Assembly: GCA_944387905.1 (NCBI GenBank)
Contig: CALXGU010000102.1
Coordinates: 1-5,916 of the forward strand
From: an uncultured Clostridia bacterium
GTDB taxonomy: Bacteria > Bacillota > Clostridia > Oscillospirales > QAKW01
DNA: 5,916 bases
Direction: 5' to 3'
Shown: piece after piece, positions 1 to 5,916 of the stretch
How the letters are laid out: each line of letters starts with the position of its first letter
How positions within the stretch are numbered: the stretch's first letter is position 1
Notes under the pieces: generated by a model
What the model saw: the letters and a program-made list of their open reading frames with translations, nothing else
Database searches by the model: none
What the model was told of the DNA's origin: nothing
Made by a program: the position numbers and the translations under genes

Positions 1-1346
1 TTAGTTTTTACAGTTGCAGAGATGCCAATAAGTAACTTGTCAGCAATAAAATCAACAGTTTTTCCGCCCTCTGTTTTGCCTGAAAGGACATTACTATCGG
101 TTTTACTTTCACCCTCAACGAAAACTTTTACCGTCTTTCCCATATAAGCATCATTCTTGATTTTTGAAATAGGATGCAGTACTGACAGCAGTCTGTCAAA
201 TCGCTGTGATTTAATATCGTCGTCAATTTGATCTTTCATAACGGCAGCCGGAGTACCGCTGCGCTTAGAATAAATAAAAGTGAACAGATTGTCGAATTCA
301 ACTCTTTTAACAAGCCGCACAGTGTCTTCAAATTCCTCTTCGGTCTCCCCGGGAAACCCCACTATAACATCGCTTGTAAGTACTATATCGGGTATTTTTT
401 CACGGATATAGTCTGTAAGGCTCACATACTGGTCAAATGTGTAATGCCTGTTCATTGCTTTCAAAACTCTGTCATTTCCGGACTGAAAAGGCAAATGCAG
501 CTGATTGCACACCTTATCACAATCCGCCATTGTATCTATAAGTTTTTTTGTACAGTCTTTCGGATGGCTTGTGACAAACCTAAGCCAAAAGTCACCCTCC
601 AGCCCATTCAATTCTTTGAGAAGATCTGCAAAATCTATATCAGTATCAAGATCTTTTCCATATGAATTGACGTTCTGCCCAAGCAAAGTAATATCCTTAT
701 AGCCGCTGTTTATTAAGTCTTTTACTTCTTTTATTATATTTTCAGGATTCCTGCTTCGCTCTCTGCCGCGAAGATAAGGCACTATACAATAAGTACAGAA
801 GTTATTGCACCCGTACATTACGGTTACCCATGCCTTGTTATTTTCTGCGCGCATGACCGGCAGCCCCTCGATAATTTCAGGATGCTCTGAGCGGTCGAAT
901 ATTTTTCTGTGCTCAGTAATCGACTTGTACAGCATTTCAGGAAACTTGTATATTAAAGACGGGCCGAAAACCATATCAACATGCCTGTATTTTTGTTTTA
1001 TTTGTTTCTGCACCTGTTCTTGCTGCATCATGCAGCCGCATACTGCTATTTTAAGTTCCGGACGCAGTTTTTTTACTGGTTTCAAAGCACCTATATTTCC
1101 GTATACCCGAAGCTCTGCGTGCTCTCTTACGGCACATGTATTGAATACCACCAAATCTGCCGCATCAGACGATTCGCAGAACTCATATCCGCATTGTTTC
1201 AGCATACCTTTAATTATTTCGCTGTCACTTATATTCTGCTGACAGCCATATGTAACGACCATCGCCTTTGGTACTGTTTGGGTATGCGAAAAGAAATCTT
1301 TTATTTTGCAAATATATTGTTTATAATCTAATTCAGGCAAAGCCAT
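1..1346 (-). CDS. miaB: tRNA-2-methylthio-N6-dimethylallyladenosine synthase MiaB (3' end cut by window)
   Basis: MiaB is a cytoplasmic radical-SAM enzyme with two [4Fe-4S] clusters. It adds a methylthio group to N6-isopentenyl-adenosine-37 of tRNAs that read UNN codons. 448 residues are visible; the frame is still open at base 1, so the final roughly 10-20 residues are outside. The N-terminal MTTase domain (about 28-145) has the three auxiliary-cluster cysteines, C35 in TYGCQQN, C71 in NTCAVRE and C105 in VCGCMMQ. The radical-SAM core (about 170-400) has CNNFCTYC with C180, C184 and C187, followed by LLGQNVNSYG, LHLPFQSG and SDVIVGFPGETEEEF, all typical of MiaB rather than MtaB or RimO. A TRAM domain starts near 402 (KTVKVFVEGESK). 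ATG at 1346 follows AAAAGGGGA with only one base of spacing, so TTG at 1340 (codon 3, seven bases from AAGGGG) may be the real start. An in-frame TAA at 1364-1362 excludes a longer form. In many clostridia mutS follows miaB; that cannot be seen here. Confidence 0.96.
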   Translation of the reverse strand, partial: MALPELDYKQYICKIKDFFSHTQTVPKAMVVTYGCQQNISDSEIIKGMLKQCGYEFCESSDAADLVVFNTCAVREHAELRVYGNIGALKPVKKLRPELKIAVCGCMMQQEQVQKQIKQKYRHVDMVFGPSLIYKFPEMLYKSITEHRKIFDRSEHPEIIEGLPVMRAENNKAWVTVMYGCNNFCTYCIVPYLRGRERSRNPENIIKEVKDLINSGYKDITLLGQNVNSYGKDLDTDIDFADLLKELNGLEGDFWLRFVTSHPKDCTKKLIDTMADCDKVCNQLHLPFQSGNDRVLKAMNRHYTFDQYVSLTDYIREKIPDIVLTSDVIVGFPGETEEEFEDTVRLVKRVEFDNLFTFIYSKRSGTPAAVMKDQIDDDIKSQRFDRLLSVLHPISKIKNDAYMGKTVKVFVEGESKTDSNVLSGKTEGGKTVDFIADKLLIGISATVKT

Positions 1347-1371
1347 TCCCCTTTTAAATCGTTATTTATAT

Positions 1372-1400
1372 ATTATAACATTTTAATATATTGATGTAAA
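1372..1400 (-). promoter_or_regulatory. Sigma-A type promoter of miaB
   Basis: On the minus strand, TTTACA (1400-1395) is followed after exactly 17 bases by a perfect TATAAT (1377-1372). Transcription would begin near 1365, giving a leader of about 20 bases that still contains AAGGGG (1353-1348). This gives miaB its own transcription start even if read-through comes from the surface-protein gene upstream. Assigned from consensus only. Confidence 0.8.
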
Positions 1401-1425
1401 CAATTTCAATAATATTTTAATTAAG

Positions 1426-1449
1426 AAACCGTCCCCAAAGTGCCGGTTT
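1426..1449. terminator. GC-rich hairpin after the surface-protein gene, possible weak terminator or REP-like element
   Basis: Perfect 6-base arms AAACCG (1426-1431) and CGGTTT (1444-1449) flank a 12-base loop. The hairpin lies just past the stop of the minus-strand surface-protein gene (1455-1457) and upstream of the miaB promoter. Read on the minus strand the downstream tract is CTTAATT, poor for intrinsic termination. On the plus strand it is TTATTTT, better, but no plus-strand gene ends here. The A-run before the arm and T-run after it could extend pairing. The GC-rich core stands out from the AT-rich surroundings and may be a REP-type palindrome rather than, or as well as, a terminator. 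Confidence 0.4.
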
Positions 1450-1454
1450 TTATT

Positions 1455-4028
1455 TTAGGTTAAATAATCTATAAATATCGAGAAAATCTTTGCGACCTGT
1501 GCGCGTGTCGCCTTGCCCTTGGGTTCAAATGTAGTCGGAGTCATGCCGTCTATTATCCCTGCTCTCTGGCATATTTTGACATATTCCTTCGCATAATCAG
1601 ATATTTGATTTTCATCATCGAACACAACGGCTTCAACGCTCTGATCAAGAGTAATATTTTTATACTGAACATATCTTATCAGCATTGCGCACATTTGTTC
1701 ACGGGTTATAAGATCATTAGGTGCAAACTCAGTAGGGGTTATTCCTTCAACTATACCGTTTTGATTTGCCCATGCGACAGGACCGGTATAATATTTGCCC
1801 ACAGGCACATCGCTGAACACTGTAGGTAAATTATTGTCAAGATAAACGCCCTCTATATTTGTCAATACTTTTACAAACATTGCCCTTGACATCCCTGTTG
1901 ACGGTTCAAACGTAGTGGGAGTCATTCCGTTCATTAGCCCGTTTTGATACGCTTTTTCAATATAAGGTATATACCATTCCGATGTCAAGTCGGTAAACGG
2001 CGTACTTACTACCGTTACAGTGCATCTCTTTATTATACCGTTATCGGTTTTGGCAGATATGACCGCTGTTCCGACACCGTGGCCTGTTACATAGCCGTTT
2101 TCATTAACAGTGGCAACTTTAGCGTTGTCCGTCTCCCATGTTATCATTTTATTTCCGCACGATTCAGGCAAAACGCTCGCTGTGAGTTTTACCGTCTTTT
2201 TCACAGCCACCGAAATCGAACTGTCGGAAAGCCTTATATCCTCAGGAGCGTCGTTTTGCAATGAATTGTAAGCAGACTCATATACAGACCTATATACATA
2301 ATTTGTAGTATTGCCGCTGGCTCTGTCCGTCACGTTAGTGAGGGTTATTTCATACACATTGCCAACGGTCATTGAAATGTTTGCATCGTAATATGAAATT
2401 ATGTTTCCGTTGTTGTGCAGACGATGATCATCGGTATTTTCTTCGCCTGCGTTAAACCTATATTCTTCTCCTGTATTGAGACATTTGAAAATAACGCCGG
2501 TATTGTCAGTCAGACTGTAATTTTTAACAAATTTAGCGGTATACATAGTATTGCTTCCGGCAGATGCTTCTTCCAGCATAACGCCCTTAGACGGCCACGC
2601 CACTATCTCCGCTTCACTCTGCTGATATCCGCTCATTTTATGAACACCCTGTATGCCAATGGAAAGATGACCGCTGACCTCAGTTGAACCAAAACCGATA
2701 TACTGCCAATTCGGATCCAGCAGATTGTATCTGTGTCCGCATAAAATAGGGTCGCCGTAAGCATCGTTGAGAGCGTTTGTTATACTGGTTATTATATCCC
2801 CGTGATACAGATTTTCACCTGCACCGCTTTGGGCTAATTGATAATACTCATCACTTATGCCATCAACTTTGGGCGGAAAGTGCGGTGACGGATTGGATAT
2901 ATTGTTTTTGGACAAGTATGAAGTGAGTATGGCCTTATTTTGACAGCCCTGCGACAGCTCTTCAGATAACGTGAGCAGCGGCAGATCGGCGCCGGCACGT
3001 ATCGCATTTATATAACCGAGCGCTCCCTGAAGCTTATTAAGATAAATCTTGCCGGGTTCAAGAGGCAGTGTGCTGTCCTGAGGAGATATTTCAAAATATT
3101 CAGAACTGCTGTTGAATATTTCTACACTCTGATTATATATCTCACGTGCTTTGTCAAGCAGTTCTTTTTCTTTTTCGGTATATGCTACCTTCTGTATTTC
3201 TGAATAATAAACACTCCTGATACTGCCCGTTATAAACCCGCCGGTTTCGTTGCAGTCAAAAACAGGATACGAATCCGATGGGATATTGTAATTTCTCGCG
3301 TACATTGCGTACATGCCGGGATTGGGATAGCACGCTCCTGTCTGTATTAAAAACGGCAAAGCAGCTGAAGATATAATCAGCTGGAACTGATCACTTTTCC
3401 CTACATTGTTGCAGTAATCATACAAATTACTGCCGCTTTCCATCAGCTGTCTGTTTATATAAAATGAACGGCTGTCAAAAGCTATGCTTGAATTGTTTCC
3501 GTAATACTTTGACACCGCATTCCACATAGCAACTGCATGCATCGCAGTATATTCCGCATATTTTGCATCGCTGTTATACAGCTCCGTCGGCGCCGTTCTG
3601 TCTTCAATATTTTCCGGGCAGTATCCCACTACACCCCAGTTATTGTTGTCGTAATCTGTAAACGTAGTTCCGCTTAATGAATATACGGTATTTGAGCCTT
3701 TTTCTCCGTAATTGCCTGCATTTGATCTGAAATTTCCGCCGAACGTACAGTAACTGGCTATCTTGCCCGATTCATTCGTTTCAACATAAAGAAAATTGCT
3801 GTAATCATTATCATAAAACGTATAGGCATATCCGCCGAAAATTGATTCCGTCTGCAGCTTTTCTATTCCGTACATATCATATATATCGTAAATAGTAGAA
3901 TCGCTGTAAATGGTGTTACCGTTAACTGTTAAAATTTCTTTCCCGCTTGCAAAACTCAACGCGGACATAATACTTATCAGCATTACGGCAATTAAAATAA
4001 ATGCTGATACTTTAATTATTCTCTTCAT
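1455..4028 (-). CDS. Secreted, cell-wall-anchored CAP-domain protein with Big2 and three SLH repeats
   Basis: 857-residue extracellular protein; exact function unknown. Order: signal peptide (1-27; K2-R3, hydrophobic 8-27, likely cut after SFA); region resembling the CAP-associated N-terminal domain (about 30-95); poorly assigned segment (about 96-325); CAP/SCP domain (about 328-465) with R344 in NAIRAGADLPLL, H383 in SPHFP, E405 in GENLYHG and H432 in CGHRYNLLDPNW, the positions expected for the CAP His/Glu pocket; beta-rich segment (about 470-570); Big2 domain (about 594-675, ending VTGHGVGTAVISAKT then RCTVTV); SLH repeats at about 677-725, 737-788 and 802-855. The last carry GMTPTTFEP or GITPTEFAP and SRAM, TREQ or TRAQ in place of the usual TRAE. 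SLH triplets bind pyruvylated secondary wall polymer, so the protein is probably displayed on the wall. CAP proteins have varied roles and no enzyme activity can be inferred. The start is secure: AGGAGG lies five bases upstream and the signal peptide begins there. It is monocistronic by position, with its own promoter. Confidence 0.93.
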   Translation of the reverse strand: MKRIIKVSAFILIAVMLISIMSALSFASGKEILTVNGNTIYSDSTIYDIYDMYGIEKLQTESIFGGYAYTFYDNDYSNFLYVETNESGKIASYCTFGGNFRSNAGNYGEKGSNTVYSLSGTTFTDYDNNNWGVVGYCPENIEDRTAPTELYNSDAKYAEYTAMHAVAMWNAVSKYYGNNSSIAFDSRSFYINRQLMESGSNLYDYCNNVGKSDQFQLIISSAALPFLIQTGACYPNPGMYAMYARNYNIPSDSYPVFDCNETGGFITGSIRSVYYSEIQKVAYTEKEKELLDKAREIYNQSVEIFNSSSEYFEISPQDSTLPLEPGKIYLNKLQGALGYINAIRAGADLPLLTLSEELSQGCQNKAILTSYLSKNNISNPSPHFPPKVDGISDEYYQLAQSGAGENLYHGDIITSITNALNDAYGDPILCGHRYNLLDPNWQYIGFGSTEVSGHLSIGIQGVHKMSGYQQSEAEIVAWPSKGVMLEEASAGSNTMYTAKFVKNYSLTDNTGVIFKCLNTGEEYRFNAGEENTDDHRLHNNGNIISYYDANISMTVGNVYEITLTNVTDRASGNTTNYVYRSVYESAYNSLQNDAPEDIRLSDSSISVAVKKTVKLTASVLPESCGNKMITWETDNAKVATVNENGYVTGHGVGTAVISAKTDNGIIKRCTVTVVSTPFTDLTSEWYIPYIEKAYQNGLMNGMTPTTFEPSTGMSRAMFVKVLTNIEGVYLDNNLPTVFSDVPVGKYYTGPVAWANQNGIVEGITPTEFAPNDLITREQMCAMLIRYVQYKNITLDQSVEAVVFDDENQISDYAKEYVKICQRAGIIDGMTPTTFEPKGKATRAQVAKIFSIFIDYLT
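1522..1548 (-). repeat. SLH repeat motif, third SLH copy (DNA-level repeat)
   Basis: This 27-base segment encodes the GMTPTTFEP turn of the third SLH repeat (about residues 827-835). It differs from the matching segment at 1903-1929 at only three positions. The high DNA identity suggests the SLH units arose by, or exchange sequence through, internal duplication. Confidence 0.75.
1903..1929 (-). repeat. SLH repeat motif, first SLH copy (DNA-level repeat)
   Basis: This is the partner of 1522-1548. It encodes NGMTPTTFEP in the first SLH repeat (about residues 700-709), with 24 of 27 bases identical. The middle SLH copy (about 1720-1746) encodes GITPTEFAP and is clearly more diverged at the DNA level. 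Confidence 0.75.
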
Positions 4029-4033
4029 AACTT

Positions 4034-4039
4034 CCTCCT
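4034..4039 (-). promoter_or_regulatory. Ribosome binding site of the CAP-SLH gene
   Basis: Perfect AGGAGG on the minus strand, five bases before the ATG at 4028. It is the strongest Shine-Dalgarno site in the window, fits an abundantly made surface protein, and fixes the start codon. Confidence 0.9.
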
Positions 4040-4047
4040 CTTCATTT

Positions 4048-4057
4048 ATGATATCAT
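4048..4057. promoter_or_regulatory. Perfect palindrome ATGATATCAT over the -10/start region
   Basis: This ten-base self-complementary site covers the expected transcription start and the edge of the -10 box of the CAP-SLH promoter. On the minus strand it is preceded by a second ATGATAT, so the half site occurs twice in tandem. Position suits a repressor operator, but such AT-rich palindromes also arise by chance and no regulator is identified. Confidence 0.3.
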
Positions 4058-4084
4058 TATATCATCTTGTTTTTTGCTTTTCAA
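4056..4084 (-). promoter_or_regulatory. Sigma-A type promoter of the CAP-SLH gene
   Basis: On the minus strand, TTGAAA (4084-4079) and a perfect TATAAT (4061-4056) are separated by 17 bases. Transcription should start near 4049, leaving a leader of about 20 bases. The spacer is A-rich. The -10 hexamer overlaps a perfect 10-base palindrome, which could be an operator. Confidence 0.85.
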
Positions 4085-4091
4085 TACGGCT

Positions 4092-4105
4092 TTGATTTTA
4101 ATCAA
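4092..4105. promoter_or_regulatory. Inverted repeat TTGATT-TT-AATCAA upstream of the CAP-SLH -35 box
   Basis: Perfect 6-base arms around a 2-base centre, seven bases upstream of the -35 box of the minus-strand promoter and inside the divergent region. It could bind a dimeric regulator acting on either direction. There is no T-run placed to make it a terminator. Function is inferred only from symmetry and position. Confidence 0.3.
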
Positions 4106-4159
4106 GACACATGACAGAATGTGTACAAATACTGAAATTTGTCCTAAAATCGTACATAT

Positions 4160-4196
4160 ATTTGGCTTTGTCTATTGAAATTTATAATGTTATGTT
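4160..4196 (+). promoter_or_regulatory. Candidate promoter region of the glycosyltransferase-plsY unit
   Basis: A perfect TATAAT (4183-4188) sits about 50 bases before the start codon but has only a poor -35 match at the right distance (ATTTGG or TTTGGC, 4160-4166). An alternative is TTGTCT (4168-4173) with 17 bases to TATGTT (4191-4196), four matches in each hexamer. A promoter must lie near here because the neighbouring gene is divergent, but the exact boxes are uncertain. It looks weaker than the promoter of the divergent gene and may need an activator. Confidence 0.45.
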
Positions 4197-4222
4197 TAAA
4201 AATGTAATTATAAATAGACTTC

Positions 4223-4228
4223 AAGGGG
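4223..4228 (+). promoter_or_regulatory. Ribosome binding site deciding the glycosyltransferase start
   Basis: AAGGGG lies eight bases before the ATG at 4237. It selects this start over the in-frame ATG at 4111, which would add 42 residues unlike the family and would place the candidate promoter inside the coding region. Confidence 0.85.
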
Positions 4229-4236
4229 AAAAACAG

Positions 4237-5343
4237 ATGAACGTTTTAATTTTAAGCTGTTACACAGGTGAAGGGCACAACAGTGCAGCTTATGCAGTCA
4301 AAGAGGCTCTGGAACGCAATTCTATCAAGTGTTATATTGCCGATCCGGTGCTGTTCAAAAGCAAACGCGCTCAGAAAATGGTATCTTCTTTGTATAATGG
4401 AATTATCAAAAATTCTCCTTCTACGTTCGGAGTTATATATAAAGCCGGTGCCATTTATGATTATACCGGTATTACCTCTCCTGTATATTACGCAAATGCT
4501 ACATATTCTCAAAATCTTTATGATTTTATTATTGCCAATAGATTTGATGCTGTAATATCAACACATCTTTACGGAATGGAATCTCTGACCGCAATAAAGA
4601 AAAGAACAAAATGCGATATACCTTTTTATGGGGTTTTAACGGATTATACAGTGATTCCTTTTATTGCAGAAACAAACTTGGACTGCTATTTTATACCGCA
4701 CAGCAGTTTAAGCCGCAAGCTCAACAAAAAAGGTCTTCCGTCTGACAGTCTTATACCATCAGGAATTCCAGTATCATCTAAATTCAACAGTGAACTGTCA
4801 AAACAGCAAGCCAAGGATATTTTGGGCGTTAAAAAGCACAAAAAAATCATACTTGCCATGAGCGGAGGCATTGCCGGAGGAAACTTTTTAAAACTATGTG
4901 ATGAACTTATAAAACAGGCAGATGATAGTTACCATATCTTTGCTTTCACAGGCAGAAACGATGCTTTAAAAGACGAAATCGACAGCAAGCATTATAATTG
5001 CTCGCAAATTACAGCTGTGCCGTTTACAAAAGATATCAATATTTATATGAAAGCGGCAGATGTTCTGCTTACAAAACCCGGCGGTCTTTCAAGCACTGAA
5101 GCTGCCGTATCCAATATACCAATGGTACACGTAAATGCAATACCAGGATGTGAAACTTATAATGCGAAATTTTTCTCTGATCAAGGCATGTCATACAATG
5201 CCAAAAATATAACCGATGCTGTTGGTCAGTCGCTGCTGATTGCATGTGACAAAGAAAGAGCGGATCACATGAAAAACAGGCAGAAAGCTGTTATTAATCC
5301 ATACGCCGCAAACGATATTGCCGAAAGGGTGATGAGAGCATGA
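4237..5343 (+). CDS. MGDG-synthase/UgtP-like glycosyltransferase (GT28 fold), probable glycolipid synthesis
   Basis: A 368-residue GT-B enzyme. The family transfers a sugar from a UDP-sugar to diacylglycerol or a related lipid at the inner membrane face, making glycolipids and, in some species, lipoteichoic acid anchors. The N-terminal MGDG-synthase-type domain begins at once with MNVLILSCYTGEGHNSAA; the G11-x-G-H14 loop is the acceptor-side signature. H110 (ISTHLYG) and GVLTDYTVIPF (132-142) also fit. The C-terminal GT28 half holds the linker GIPVSSKF (176-183), the SGG turn (209-211) and KPGGLSSTEAA (280-290), the nucleotide-sugar binding motif. There is no signal peptide or clear transmembrane segment, as expected for a peripheral membrane enzyme; length is near the family norm of about 370-400. 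The ATG at 4237 is chosen because of AAGGGG eight bases upstream and the family N-terminus. The stop overlaps the plsY-like start. Sugar and acceptor are not readable from the sequence; it could instead act on another lipid. The MurG family is excluded by the N-terminal domain. Confidence 0.9.
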   Translation: MNVLILSCYTGEGHNSAAYAVKEALERNSIKCYIADPVLFKSKRAQKMVSSLYNGIIKNSPSTFGVIYKAGAIYDYTGITSPVYYANATYSQNLYDFIIANRFDAVISTHLYGMESLTAIKKRTKCDIPFYGVLTDYTVIPFIAETNLDCYFIPHSSLSRKLNKKGLPSDSLIPSGIPVSSKFNSELSKQQAKDILGVKKHKKIILAMSGGIAGGNFLKLCDELIKQADDSYHIFAFTGRNDALKDEIDSKHYNCSQITAVPFTKDINIYMKAADVLLTKPGGLSSTEAAVSNIPMVHVNAIPGCETYNAKFFSDQGMSYNAKNITDAVGQSLLIACDKERADHMKNRQKAVINPYAANDIAERVMRA

Positions 5344-5916
5344 GTATATATCAAGTTTTGATGAGACTCTTCTTAATACTGTCCGGATTTTTGTGCGGTG
5401 GTATTATGTTCTGCAAGATTATTCCGAAACTGGTGTGTGATACAGATTTATGTGCTGTCAGTTCTGACGGAAATCCCGGGGCTGCCAACGCGTTCAAGCA
5501 TTGTGGGATTATGGTCGGATTCTGCTGTCTTTTGCTTGATATGCTAAAGGGATTTATACCTGTTTTTTTGACTCGTAATTTTGTGGGCGATAATGCTGTC
5601 ATATTAAGTCTTATCATGGCCGCGCCTGTACTCGGGCATGCCGTTTCCCCTTTTGATAAAGGCAAAGGCGGCAAGTGCATTGCTACATCTTTCGGTGTTC
5701 TGCTTGGATTGTTGCCTGAAAATAAAATCGTTTTTATACTTGCTGCCATATATATCTTTTTCTCCGTTGTCATTAAAATTAATCCGCACAGAAAAAGAAG
5801 CATTATTACATTTATTCTATTTACAAGCATTGCTTGTCCGTTGCTCGTTGTTGCTCATAAAATCGGACCTGCGCTGGGATGTCTTGCCGTATCAGCAATA
5901 ACCATAATCCAACATA
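5340..5916 (+). CDS. PlsY-family glycerol-3-phosphate acyltransferase, divergent (3' end cut by window)
   Basis: PlsY is an integral membrane enzyme that moves an acyl group from acyl-phosphate to glycerol-3-phosphate, the first step of phospholipid synthesis in most Gram-positives. 192 residues are visible and the frame is open at the right edge. The family motifs are present: SDGNPGAANAFK (42-53), LDMLKGFIPV (66-75) and APVLGHAVSPFDKGKGGKCIATSFGVLLGL (95-124), containing the GHxxSPF and KGGK-x-hAT elements. Hydrophobic stretches lie at about 8-25, 56-77, 86-102, 112-126, 129-145, 154-172 and 176-190. The final IIQH matches the place where PlsY proteins read hhxHxxNIxRL, so only about 10-20 residues are missing. 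KGGKC replaces the usual KGGKG, and the loop after GH is shorter and more charged than in canonical PlsY, so it may be a paralogue with a shifted role. The ATG shares ATGA with the upstream stop, indicating translational coupling; M8 (5361) is a poorer start with no Shine-Dalgarno site. I leave the symbol blank because of the divergence. Confidence 0.88.
   Translation, partial: MSIYQVLMRLFLILSGFLCGGIMFCKIIPKLVCDTDLCAVSSDGNPGAANAFKHCGIMVGFCCLLLDMLKGFIPVFLTRNFVGDNAVILSLIMAAPVLGHAVSPFDKGKGGKCIATSFGVLLGLLPENKIVFILAAIYIFFSVVIKINPHRKRSIITFILFTSIACPLLVVAHKIGPALGCLAVSAITIIQH

Noticed and set aside
228..1331. Several plus-strand open frames of 65-145 residues
   Set aside because: All lie antisense to miaB, whose reading frame carries every cluster-binding cysteine and conserved motif without interruption.
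1605..2687. Plus-strand open frames of 74-106 residues inside the surface-protein region
   Set aside because: They are antisense to the Big2, SLH and CAP coding region and lack ribosome binding sites or family features.
3910..4095. 61-residue plus-strand hydrophobic open frame
   Set aside because: It is the complement of the signal peptide and promoter of the CAP-SLH gene. Its hydrophobicity reflects the opposite strand's composition and it has no convincing ribosome binding site.
4125..4142. ACAAAT/ATTTGT hairpin as an attenuator or riboswitch for the glycosyltransferase unit
   Set aside because: It lies upstream of the likely transcription start, has only six weak AT-rich pairs and no following T-run or wider conserved RNA structure that I can recognise.
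4111..4236. 42-residue N-terminal extension of the glycosyltransferase from the ATG at 4111
   Set aside because: The stretch is open by chance, has no ribosome binding site, is unlike the family and overlaps the candidate promoter. The ATG at 4237 has AAGGGG and gives the expected MNVLILSCYTGEGH start.
5351..5830. 159-residue minus-strand open frame
   Set aside because: It lies antisense to the PlsY-family gene, shows no recognisable motif and has a low-complexity hydrophilic translation. The plus-strand frame has all the PlsY motifs.

Overview
The window looks like chromosomal DNA of a low-GC Gram-positive anaerobe, most likely a clostridial (Oscillospiraceae/Ruminococcaceae-like) member of the Bacillota. 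The reasons are an AT-rich composition, purine-rich Shine-Dalgarno sites, consensus sigma-A type promoters, an SLH-anchored surface protein, a PlsY-type acyltransferase and a MiaB carrying the YGCQQN form of its first cysteine motif. The placement is by family resemblance only; no rRNA or other firm taxonomic marker is present. I see no mobile element, CRISPR array, tRNA or rRNA.

Layout: two genes point left and two point right from a divergent intergenic region at about 4029-4236. On the minus strand, positions 1-1346 hold miaB, a tRNA methylthiotransferase whose last few residues run off the left edge. Next comes a 108-base gap with a near-consensus miaB promoter and a small GC-rich hairpin. 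Positions 1455-4028 hold an 857-residue secreted protein: signal peptide, N-terminal CAP-associated-like region, CAP/SCP domain with a following beta domain, Big2 domain and three C-terminal SLH repeats. It has its own consensus promoter and a strong ribosome binding site.

On the plus strand, positions 4237-5343 encode a GT28-type, MGDG-synthase/UgtP-like glycosyltransferase. Its stop codon overlaps by four bases the start of a divergent PlsY-family membrane acyltransferase (5340 to beyond the right edge). These two look like a translationally coupled membrane-lipid unit: one enzyme probably acylates glycerol-3-phosphate (or a related acceptor) and the other adds sugar to a lipid such as diacylglycerol. 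The surface protein and the lipid pair share only the divergent control region. No functional link between them is shown beyond both acting at the cell envelope.

Nothing here is clearly a new system. The most interesting points are the multidomain CAP-SLH protein with a poorly assigned stretch of about 200 residues, the coupled glycosyltransferase/PlsY pair with a divergent PlsY, the REP-like hairpin between miaB and the surface gene, and the palindromes in the divergent promoter region.
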